A stretch of 64,000 nucleotides of DNA from Cordia subcordata (lineage: Eukaryota; Streptophyta; Magnoliopsida; Boraginales; Cordiaceae), in NCBI GenBank assembly GCA_028554755.1, contig JAPTOF010000010.1, forward strand, positions 880,501 through 944,500. Direction: 5' to 3'. The position numbers and the translations under genes were made by a program. Shown here in pieces: positions 11,664-22,600 of the stretch; positions within the stretch are counted from its first letter, which is position 1; every line of letters begins with the position of its first letter. Under the pieces are notes generated by a model, which saw only the letters and a list, made by a program, of their open reading frames with translations, made no database searches and had not been told where the DNA came from.

Positions 11664-12732
11664 TGTAGATTTCTCTACTTTTGAATGATTATATATTTAA
11701 CGGATGATACTTTGGTCTATTATTTTCTTTTTCCTGGACCAATAAAGATTAATTAAGCATATTAAGGTCATTAGCTAAATTATTTAAATACTCATAACTT
11801 TCATTTTAGAGCATGGCCTACTAGTATTTACTATTATTATAATATTATTCGAGAGACGCGGGTATGGTTGAGGCTCCAATTTCTCCATTCTCCATTGTCA
11901 AGCTATTTTTAATTGCCAGCAGTATGAAAAAGCTTCAGTAGTTTTCAAATCCTTAAACCAATCGCTGCTTATTCAACACCAAACTCCTTTGGACCAAAAA
12001 AAAGAAAAAAAAAAACACCTAACTCCAGGAATTTGTAGAGACTATGAAGTGCTAGTATGTGTGGCCTATTCCACACACTAGTTCATATCTTGTAGAGAGG
12101 TAGTTTCAATATTTTTAAATGGACAACCATACGATATCACTTCATTTAAAAATAATAAATATAATAACGGTAATTTATTATATCATTTTATTATAACTCA
12201 TCAAGAATTCACATAGTTAAATTTCACGTGCAATTTTATTATATATTTCTTCTAAATGTAACCTCTATTTGAATAAAGCTAGCAATTCACATATTGATTC
12301 CTTCCGTCCCAATGTCATCTCCCCCGGAATAAAGCTAATAAAAAAGATATGCATGTTCATACCCTCTATGCCTGTGCACTTGTGAGTTATTTTTTATTTT
12401 ATTATTATTTTTAGAATGAGATTGAAAATCAATTTGCTTCCTGAATTAGAATTAAACAACAAAAAGGTCATTTCTTAAAAAAAAAGTATATTTATTTTAT
12501 AATAATTATTTATGTTGATTTTTAAAAAACTTAAATATAATTTTTTTCAAAAATAAAAAAAAATATTTCTTAAAAATATATTTTTTCTAAAATTATTAAA
12601 AAATAATCCGAACCTTAAGAATAATTTACCAAAAAAAAAAATCACAGCAAAGCATCTGTTACTAGATTTCCTCCTGACAAAAATCCAATAGATCCCCCAC
12701 AGCTTCCAACAATCGACGGCTATCACTCTTCG

Positions 12733-12770
12733 GGTGACGCGTACCACCAAATCATAATCCTCCACGTGTA
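12733..12770 (+). promoter_or_regulatory. ER-stress-like promoter module upstream of SAR1
   Basis: GGTGACGCGTAC at 12733-12744 differs at one base from the plant UPRE-II consensus GATGACGCGTAC. Just downstream CAAAT (12748-12752), ten bases, then CACG (12763-12766) matches the ERSE pattern CCAAT-N10-CACG with one mismatch, and the CACG is part of a G-box CCACGTGT. The pair lies about 300 to 265 bases before the SAR1 start codon. SAR1 genes are among COPII genes induced by the unfolded protein response, so the location makes sense. Binding is inferred, not shown. Confidence 0.5.
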
Positions 12771-13030
12771 CACCAACCCATTAACCGTCAATCTCCGGTC
12801 AGCTCTCCCCTAGTCACCCCCACCACCTCATCACCTACCCCCCCCCCCCACTCTCCCACCTGCCTAACCAGTAACCCATCTCCACTACGTCTACGCCAAA
12901 AAGTTTTCACCTTTACACCTTTCTTGGTCTACTTCTCTCCAATTTTTTCATCGTTTTTTCTATTTTTCCTTTTCAGAATTTATAACTTAATTTTAGTTAA
13001 AGAAAAGGAAAAAAAAAAAAGGGAAAGAAA

Positions 13031-15418
13031 ATGTTTCTGGTAGATTGGTTTTATGGGATATTAGCATCACTCGGGTTGTGGCAGAAAGAAGCAAAGATTC
13101 TCTTTTTGGGTCTTGATAATGCTGGCAAGACCACCTTGCTTCATATGTTGAAAGATGAGGTTTTATTTTCTTTTATTTTATTTTTCTAAACTTTTTTTTT
13201 TAATTGATGTGTTTTCTTTCCTTTTCCTTTTGGTGTTTATGTTTATGAGTATGTGATTCTAGTCTTGCAAAGGTTCAAGCTCTGATTATTTTAAAGTTCA
13301 AGTTTAGTGAGGTTTCAATTTTATTTTTTAGCATTCTTTTAACATATTCTCCACTGATAAATTGTTTTTTTGGTGTATGCGTAGAAGTGTTTGATTATGA
13401 ATTTGCGTATGTGGATACAAGTTGTGATTATGTTTGTTCTGAAGTTGAACTTCTGGTGAAGAAGCAAAATTTTGAGTTTGTGTCTTTCTCTATGTGAATA
13501 TGTTACTGTCTTTTCTCTTTAATTGATATATCCTGCATGTGTGTGTCTTGAGCTGTCTTGAGCTTATCTGTACTATGGTTTGATTAGGTTGTTCAAATTG
13601 GTGCAAATGGAAAATGTTGTATTCTTCTTCTTTTTGTGCTGTTTGCTAGTTTTGTAGCTCGTTTGAATTGGCTTCTGGAAAAAAGCTGAAATTGACCCTT
13701 TTTTTCTGGTTTTAGCTTTTTGAAATCTAATTCAGATACTTATTGCAAAAAAAAAAGTGTGCCTTTTTAAGGGAAAAAGATTACCATGAAAAAAAGCCAA
13801 GCCAAGAAGGCCCCTGATGTTAAGGAGTCAGCTCCTTCCTTCTCCTGATGTCAAGGAGTCAGCTTCTTCATTTCGTCTTCTTTTTCCTTTTCTTTCTCCG
13901 GAAGGTTTATCATTCTCTTTCTGTATAGTGGGTTTTGTGTGTTTAATGTGGATGATATTGAGGGTGGTTGATGATTGATAATGAGTTGTTGTTGTTGTTT
14001 GGAAACAGAGATTGGTGCAGCATCAACCAACACAGTATCCAACATCAGAGGAGTTGAGTATTGGGAAAATAAAGTTCAAAGCTTTCGATTTAGGTGGGCA
14101 TCAGATTGCTCGCAGAGTCTGGAAGGACTACTATGCAAAGGTATGTAATTTCGATCTCGAGAGAGAAACTGATAAGTGTGTGCTGGTTGGTATTACTTAC
14201 ATGCCAATGATGTGAATTGCTAAACAGAGTTTGGCTTCTTGAACTGCTATTTGGTTATTGTTATGGTTGTCAATTATCTTGATGTGGAACGCTGATATCG
14301 GGCTGTAATGTTGATAACTACTGGAGACACCTTTTTCTGCAATTCTGTTTCATAGACTTGCTTTAATGAGTTGTCACTGTTTGTATACATGTTGTTTGTT
14401 GAAATAGGCACAGGTTTGGCAACGATGTAAAGTTTCTTTCATATTTACTGAAATTAGAATCTCTTTTACCAGACTGAGTAGTATATGTCCTGAAATTTCT
14501 ACTACAAGTGATTTAACTAGATTTTTGTTAATGTCTGGGGCGTGAAGTTGCACTTCCCATCATCGGAAGATAAATTGGGATTCTGGTGCAATAGTTGCTT
14601 AAGTTCTTTCAGACTTTTAAATTACATTTTAAGTGGAAATGTAAAGCTTCTTTCTTAGTTTAATTCTTGATAGCCGCAAAATCATTTTTATTTGCCCTGT
14701 GGTTAGCTACATTAATGTTGCATGTAGAACCCTTTCGTCTTGGACCTTGTGGCTTGTCGTTTAGGATGACAATTTTGCTGTCTAGTGGTATTGTTTATCT
14801 ACTGGTATTCAAAAGTTTTTGGATACTTGTAAATAAAAACTTTTACGATTATAGTTCATAACATCCATGTGGCCTAAGGATTAGGGGATAGCTCAAGTAA
14901 ATAAGACCGTGAGTTCCAATGTTCAATCCCATGGGGTTGGGGGGTTTACCCCCCAAAAAAAAAAATCCATGTGGCCTGATGTGCTGATCTTCTCAAATAT
15001 GCAGGTTGACGCTGTGTTCTATACGGGGGTGGGGGTTTTAACCCAAAAAAAAAAAAAATCCATGTGGCCTGATGTGCTTATCTTCTCAAATATGCAGGTT
15101 GACGCTGTGGTCTATCTTGTTGATGCCTATGACAAAGAGAGATTTGCAGAATCAAAGAAGGAACTAGATGCCCTTCTCTCAGATGAGTCATTAGCAAATG
15201 TACCATTTCTCATTCTAGGCAACAAAATTGATATACCCTATGCTGCTTCAGAGGATGAACTTCGTTATTACATGGGTCTCACTGGAGTCACCACTGGTAA
15301 GGGGAAGGTCAACCTCGCTGATACTAATGTCCGTCCCATAGAGGTTTTCATGTGCAGCATTGTACGCAAGATGGGGTACGGCGAGGGCTTCAGATGGCTG
15401 TCCCAGTACATTAAGTAG
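13031..15418 (+). CDS. SAR1: SAR1-type small GTPase (COPII coat assembly)
   Basis: SAR1 is the GTPase that, once loaded by SEC12, inserts its N-terminal helix into the ER membrane and recruits SEC23/24 to start COPII vesicles. Three exons, 13031-13159, 14009-14140 and 15098-15418, give 193 residues, the normal plant SAR1 length. The amphipathic start [17 protein letters not shown] is intact. The P-loop GLDNAGKT is at 27-34, switch II DLGGH at 70-74 (His74 is the GTPase residue studied in SAR1 mutants), and the guanine motif NKID at 129-132. There is no N-terminal Gly for myristoylation, which separates SAR1 from ARF. The second intron carries a SINE and a 93-bp tandem duplication that includes a second copy of the last exon's acceptor; use of the upstream copy would add 31 residues in frame. 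A pair of ER-stress-like motifs lies upstream. Confidence 0.96.
14863..14977 (+). mobile_element. Short tRNA-derived SINE with 13-bp target duplication
   Basis: ATCCATGTGGCCT occurs at 14863-14875 and again at 14965-14977. Between them lie about 89 bases with a Pol III A-box-like stretch (GGATAGCTCAAGT), a B-box-like GTTCAATCCC, a G/C-rich tail and a run of A. Target duplication, internal promoter boxes and an A tail in this order are the hallmark of plant tRNA-derived SINEs. The element is short and may be truncated internally. Confidence 0.65.
14965..15117 (+). repeat. 93-bp tandem duplication covering the SAR1 exon 3 splice acceptor
   Basis: Two copies, beginning at 14965 and 15058, each hold ATCCATGTGGCCTGATGTGC, then TCTTCTCAAATATGCAG and GTTGACGCTGTG. 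They are joined by a SINE-like tail (GGGGGTGGGGG...AACCC and poly-A). The second copy runs into the true exon. The first copy therefore supplies an alternative acceptor at 15004|15005, and the 93-base distance keeps the frame. Confidence 0.85.
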
Positions 15419-16626
15419 AATGAATAACGGAGAAAAGATGCCAAAATCCTACATGATGGCAGTTCCATTAGAGCTTTGTCGATCCACACTGATGTTATCC
15501 ATGTAAAATTGGAATGAGAGTTCGTCCTAGAAATAGTTTTGCTTCAGTTATATAGGTTGAAAATCTGTGTGTGCTTTCTACAACATCGTAGTGTGAAAAT
15601 CTTTGTATGCTCTCTGTGTACATGTAACAGATTCCTTAAGAAATAATGGATTGAGGCGCAAAATTTATCTGTTTGAGCAGAATTGCTTTCACAAAAGTTC
15701 TGTCTTGGCTCTGTATTAGTAGTAATATCTTGTTTAGGTTGCAGGTTAAAATTTTCTGCGAAATTCACTCGAGAGATGGATCACATTATGATGTTTCAGG
15801 TTCTGTTTTTGTCTAGGTGTAATAGTGTTGTCTTGTCTTGGCTGCAGATCTTGATTCTTCTAAAGTATTACGATGTCATGTCACATGTGAGACATGGTAA
15901 GCTACTGACGTAATTATGATCATATAATTCCTGTGGCTAGCTAACCACCTAATTTTCCTTGTACTGCAGTTAGGATAAAATGATCTTAACTCGTGTCTTT
16001 CAAAATGTTCTTAACTCGTGTCTTTTAAAATGTTTTAGCAATAAGAATTGAGTATAAAAGCAACTCACAATCCAAGTTTGATTTCAGTTCCTCGCTCCAA
16101 ATGAGTGCTCTCGACCTAGGTGAGTGAATGCACTACGCAATCGAGAATTGTCAGTTGAAGGTCAAGTTTTGTCGATTGTTTTGGTTGTCGAATTTTGTTA
16201 GCTGGATTTCCTTTGTTGCAAAAGAAATGATCTACCTCATGTAACGATAAATTTTAGCAAACAAACTCTGCCTAGATAAATTTATACAAGAAGGATACAT
16301 GGTAGCGCGCTAGCTCCCTCTGAATACATATGCTGAAACAAAGCTATCCATGGTATAAGACACTCGACCTCATACAAGAAAAGCAACAACTTGATGAGTA
16401 ACACTTTCATAGCTGATAGCACAACTAAAACATGAGAAGAAAACGAAAAACTGACCTTCTCTTCTTCATAAAAACATGGAAGGATCAAGACTAGATAACT
16501 AACTTTTTGTCTAATCAGTTACAAAAGTACACACAGATAGATGTTGCATCTTCTGCTTCTAGCAGCCTTCTGCATTAATTGACTGCAGCAGCGAATTTCT
16601 AGTGCAAAAACACTAGAATGTTTGTC
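15419..16626. other. Region between the convergent SAR1 and CAMTA genes
   Basis: The first few hundred bases are probably SAR1 3' UTR and the last few hundred are probably CAMTA 3' UTR on the minus strand. Nothing else is recognised; open frames here are short and lack similarity to known families. Confidence 0.6.
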
Positions 16627-19600
16627 TTACCCCATGTCGGTATCTGGATCTTGAAGAACTTGAAATTCAGCCTGCAGCAAAGAAGCTCAACTTCGTTATA
16701 CAACAATTCAGGTTCTATCTGGCCTAAATGTAAGATTTCAGTTGTTGAGTTAAGAGAACTAAAAGAGGAAGAAAATGATTTCATTTCATGATTGATTAAT
16801 GAGTACAATAGTCCAGGTACTTACAGGCACCCGAGTCCTCTGCCAGCTGTAGACAAGGAGGCAGTTCCACTAAACTAACTAGCACATCCAGATTCTAACT
16901 TCATTTTAGCGCCAGTCATTTTCTAAACCTAACAGATCCTCTGTCATTGAGTTTTAGAGTTTTTAACAGTAACGCTTTGGAAAGTTTAGTCCTGTGTTTT
17001 AAGAGTTAAGAGCTTTTAGTGGTTTTCAGGGCAACCTTGACCTTCAAAAATATATAAAAGTATTTTTGAGAAAAAGTGAAGAAAAACAGCTTTTCAAAAG
17101 CTCTTTTCCACAAAGCTCCAATTTGAAGCTTCAGGTTTTTTAGTGTTTTTTCAGCTTTGACTTTTGTGTAAAAGCGTTTTTAGAAATGGGCTAAACAAGT
17201 TGGCTTCAACTTTAGACTTACAGAAAGCACTTTTTAGTATTTAAAACCTGGGCCAATCAGACTCTTAAGATTTTCATCCAATAGAAACTGATTAAAAAAA
17301 TCCTTACCTTTGCAGTACTATGTGCTAGCTTCATTCTCCTATACTCTTCTTGTGCTCTCTTTGATCGAAACAATGCCTGGACTTTTACAACAGATTCCTC
17401 AACACGTTTCTCAGCTTGTTTCCGGCCAGCTTGGAAGAAATCCTCTTCCACATCGCTTTCTTGCTTCTGATCTTCAAGAACTTCACCAGGTTGAACTTGA
17501 AGCCCACGGAAGCCTTTTCTCTTCAAGCGCCAACGTAATATTGCCTTTTCAAGCACACCAACTGACCAACAAATCTTCTTGTATTGTTTCCGGACTTGAA
17601 AACCTCGAAAAGCAGCCTCAATAAAGAAGAATGAAGTTGAATCAGTTTCAGACAAAGGTTGAACTCGAGAATTTAATTAATAGCATATTTGGTGACACTT
17701 GATGACTACCTACTTTAGTACTTGAAACGGATAAGTAGCCAAATTAATGCAAAATGTTGACATATCTACAACTTCATATCCAAGGAAAGAATTATTTTTT
17801 CAGGCTTTATATCACTACGTGGTCTACGAGGCATACAAAAAGTTAACAATGTCTTGCTAATAATATAACTCAGGTTTAAGCGCACTCAGTTAATACCATT
17901 ATCACTAAGAAATACAGTTAGCCAACTAGTATGACAACATCGGGTCCTCAGCTGACAAGTAAAATATCAAAGTTGAATTTGTAGTACAGTACCATCATAT
18001 AATGTGTGACTTCAGGAAAGCAAGAAAAGAGAACGTACTTGAATTTTAATTGCTTGACGACGCATATTGATGAAATCTTTTCGTATCTTCCAAGTTCTGA
18101 ACCTATATTGGATGTGTCCAGCAGCGGCCATCCTTTTCCGCATCTCATGGTTACGGAAGGCATGCTGAATCTTCATTGCAGCAATTATATTACGTGCCTC
18201 AATCTCGGGATTGGCTGATTGCACTGCCTTTGTCCGCAATTTGAAAGACTGCTCCCTGAATGAAGCCTGTATGTGTGAAGCCGCATCAGCAGCAGTACGA
18301 TATGCCGCCAGAGTATCTTTCAGATACAGCTCCTCTTGAGTGACGCTCCCAGGAACTACAGTATCATTTGTCGAAGTCTGCAGAGAACCAGAGGCATTAC
18401 CAGCTAGTCTCATATCCTCAAAATGTTCTATCAAGGCCTTTTCAGCAAGATAAGCTGCCAAACCCTCATAACCATTTTTCGAAGCAAGATCAGCCGCAGT
18501 GCAACCTCCAGCATGCTCTGGAGTGGGATCTGTAACCAGATATGACTTGGCTCCAGCAGATAGAAGTGTTGCGACCATTTCCTCCCTGAAAATTAAAATG
18601 ACGCCTAACCATGAGAAAATCCACCAAAGAGACAGATACTCGGATCCAATAGCTAGGAACTCCACTGCTTAAAGACACAGAAAAGTGGAAGTTGTGCTCA
18701 AAACTGTTACAGGAATCTCTACTAGGTCATTCTAATTTCTTTCTAATGTTTTGCTTTTTATCCAAATAACCCAATATTATATATATGTCTTCGTACAAGA
18801 ATGAGCACACAGTAAAAGGAGTCAATGATATAGTGGGTGTCAGTCGCATTACAAAAAAGACAACAAGCTGATAAGTAATAAGAATTGCAATGAGAGCAAT
18901 ATTTTAAATTGCAACACAAGCCCTGCAATTCAAGACGCAAAAATTATCTTTACCTTCCATAATATGCAGCCCAATGTAAAGCAGTCCATCCAGATTTGTC
19001 CCGGTAATCCAGTGACAGGCCAGACCATGCAAATGGATATACAGCCCATTTGTAACCTAGGATAGCACACAAATGGATCACTCCTTGTCCTTGCTCATCA
19101 CGCTCAGATTTCTTACAACCTTCCAGTACTCTCTCGAATAGCCACTCCTGAAGTCTACTTTGCAGCATCAACTCAAACAAGTTGTCTTTTGCTCGTGGAA
19201 AAGAAACTTTACTATCTTCAACAGATTTCATCAAGGGAACCCAACTATCAGGTACATGAGAGGTTTTGCGAGCAAACATTTGGGCTTCCTTTAGGGACTT
19301 TGGCAATACTTTACTAGATAACACATTAAGGATCTTAGACTTGGAGAAAAGCAAACTAGCCAGCCTTGTCTGCACCCGAAATTCTTCCAAATTGACTTTG
19401 TCATCTGAAGATACCATCCAGTTGTGCGCTAAAGGAGCACGGAACTCAAAATTCACAAATTGGCTAATTGGTTTATGACCATCAAAACTTAAATACAGAT
19501 CTACCATCCCAGGAGGCTGGGGCGGTATTAGAAAACAAAATACTCCAGGTTGGATTACTTCTCCAGGAACACAAGCATTTCCACAGACACAAAATATGTT

Positions 19601-22600
19601 GGACTTTGCTATATGTTGTTGTCCTTCATGGAAAACCCCAACCACCAAAATCTGCAAGAGAAACAATTGATCAGATGATAGCAATTGCCTGTTCATTACT
19701 TTTTTCAAGTATACAACATATCCTGAGCAATGACCAGGACAAATTCAGTAGGGATTGTTCTTGGCCTGATTAAATGAGAAACACAATCAAATGAATTTTA
19801 CAAGAGCAAAAGCCATCTGATAAATGAAAAAACAAAACTGCAAGCATAACAAGTTAAATTAGATTTGTCTGACTTGTGACTCTGTGGCAACATCCACAAG
19901 CAAACAAGGACATGATGGCTTTACCATTACTTTTTTGAATAAAGGGATTAGAACCTTTAGCCTCATAGACGACGCCCTGTCCTCTGCCATGAAGCAAAGA
20001 ACATAAGCTATGATGTGTTTACTGTCTGCCCGGTAATTCTATCCAACACTGGTGGTAACAAAACTTTAAGCTTCTTTTCAAGAATACAATATTTCCTATA
20101 TTCGAGGTGGCTAGCCTATGGAGAGAATAAATCAGATTAAACAGAGTCACACGAATATGTTGACTCAAACATGAATTATCCTTTCCAAGTATGCTGGTGT
20201 CGGTGACATATTGGTCAACTTATTGAGTTTTGAAAAATGGTTCATCCCTTATTAAGGATGCTGGTTTAAGGACATAGCAGAAGAGAGAAAGAGAGTGGAA
20301 GAAAAAAGAAAATCTTTCCCTCTCCAAGTCAGATAAGAAACCTGGTACGTACTAGAAGTACAATAAGAAATAAGATGATGCAACTATTCTCCTCCTCAGC
20401 TCCCTCTGCACCTTGTTTCATAGCTACTCCCTCATTGATAGCTATTTAAAAGGAGACACTATTTTCCTTTGTCAAAATGAGAATGCAGAAAACCCCATTT
20501 TTGCAGTATCTAGAAAATACTGTATATGTTGCTGTATGGAAAAACTTCCATACTGGTATGTGTTCCAACAGAAGAAAAAAATTAATAGTAAGGCTAGAAT
20601 GGTCATGAAAAACGAACCTTTGTTTCTTCACTTGAGAGAGCACATGCAGGTGATACATCTGTTATACTGAACATTGGTCCCAGTATAGCTGACTCATGAT
20701 GGTTTGTAGGTGCTGATGTGAAAGGCTCGTGATCAGTTAAAATTGGAGATTCTAGAATAGAATTATCTACTGGTGCAGAAGAGTCACTAATGATAGAATT
20801 CACCCATTTTCCAAAACTATCCTGAGACTGCAGACCATCCTTTCCCATATTATTTAGAGCATCACCAGTGCCGGCTGTCGGTAGTCCAGAATCCTTCCGC
20901 TGAGGATCTGAAATAATTTGATCTCCACTTGCTTGGAAGCAGATTTCATCTGGCATGTTGAAAGTGATGGAATTATTGATGGCAACTTGCCCAGTTGAAC
21001 TTTCTAAAGAACTCTGTGCAGCTGATCCGTTAGCTGAAATAGAGTTGTCCTGCAAAAATTGTGTTATTGACAATACTCTAAAATTAGAAAATTGCAATTC
21101 AAGTGGTCATAGCAAAGACCAGAGGAAGATAAAATTAGAAGAACACAGTAACAATTACATAGGCATGAATTCGAACCAATCTAGTTACTTCAGAATGATC
21201 TAAAACCCATTTCAATTACTAGTATAAATGTCTTAAACATGACTAAAGTGTGGCCTAAACTTCCAGAGGGAGAACTGAATGAGGGAAATCAAATAAATAA
21301 TTCAACTAATGAATGTGGAGATAAATTCAGCCTTCACAATACAGCTTAAGCAGAGAGAAAACCTAAACTTATATCTGTGAAATTTCTAGCCATTCTCTCT
21401 CTAGTCTCACTCCCACCTAACATCCATGAAGAATCTACAACGGGTCAAAGACAACATAATTTCCCATGAACGTTCTTGCATCCCTAATCCTGCCTCTTCT
21501 TATATGCATCAGAAGCTCCATCCCTCTCTCTGTGTACAAGTACTGTTTGGGGCCAAGTCCAAATAACATACTCACTTAGCCACTTCCACACAAAGACAGT
21601 TTTAAGTTACCTCACTCAATGATTTTTGAAATCTAGAGAATTGATTTTCTTATCATATGCTATCAAGAACCTAGTACTTTTCAGACGTCCGAAAAAATAC
21701 TCCACTTACATTTAGTGTGTTACCATTCATATCATATGGATTTTGTTGTACAAATGAAGTTTCTCCTGCAACCAGAAAGTGCATAAGCAGTAAATATTAT
21801 AATTCTTCAGAGCTCCAAATACTGATGCAAGAGGCATGAAGGTGATTACCTTCTTGGGCTCTAACCACCTTACTGGGATCATCAGGCAACACAAGCTCAT
21901 CCCATTCTAGTGTGTTAATCTCGTGAAGTCTCATTACATGATTTTTGATTGTCATACTGTCATTCGCTTCTGCTGAATCATCAAAAAAGACTTAATGTAG
22001 CCAGTAGCCAGGAAATAATACTCTTTAAGTTTACGTGAGATACTGAAACAGTCATTCGTCATGCAGGGGTCTTTCTATAGCTTGATTGAAAAATAAATGT
22101 CACGGCAATTGTTATTTAAAAGGAACCCTGTATGCAGTCTCATGACCCTCGTCTCTTAATAACTGCTTGTTAAGGACCTTATCCATGTAGTCGATTATAG
22201 ATATCTACCAAAGGACATGGTCAAGTTGAGTCTAGCACATGAAGCTAACCTTCAAAGACAAAAGGATGAAAATTTACTAGTAAAAGCTTTTGAGTAACAG
22301 CACAAATTGGTTAAAAAAAAAAAAAAGGCTTACGCAATTGTGCTCTCTGGCTAGCATAATATGATGGATCCACCACTGAATCAGATTCTTCTGATAAAGG
22401 ATATGATACAGGTGGATCAGATAGACCTGAACTAGGACTTGAGTACACAGATGTACCTGGGGAACCCTTTGACTGGCAGAAACAACCAGCATCCAAAAGT
22501 TAGTTAGCACCACTCATTAATAGAGTCTGGGAAGTAACTGAAGCATCTTCTCAACCTCATAAAAGGATTAGCTTGTAAACTCGAGGAGAATAAGACCATA

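Larger units (their letters stand above)
11244..13030. other. Divergent intergenic region between RPL29 and SAR1
   Basis: Contains the RPL29 promoter motifs at its left end and the SAR1 promoter and leader at its right end. Between them are a degenerate MITE end near 11490-11510 (CCAAACAAGCCTTA), a long AT microsatellite (11597-11656) and another A/T-rich inverted-repeat remnant around 12470-12620. A poly-C run lies at about 12839-12850 in the SAR1 upstream region. No coding sequence is supported. Confidence 0.6.

Noticed and set aside
14909..15418. 169-codon frame that seems to make a longer N-terminus for the SAR1 C-terminal half
   Set aside because: Its first part is SINE and intron sequence. 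The proper SAR1 exons 1 and 2 supply the N-terminus. Only the alternative acceptor at 15005 is kept as a finding.
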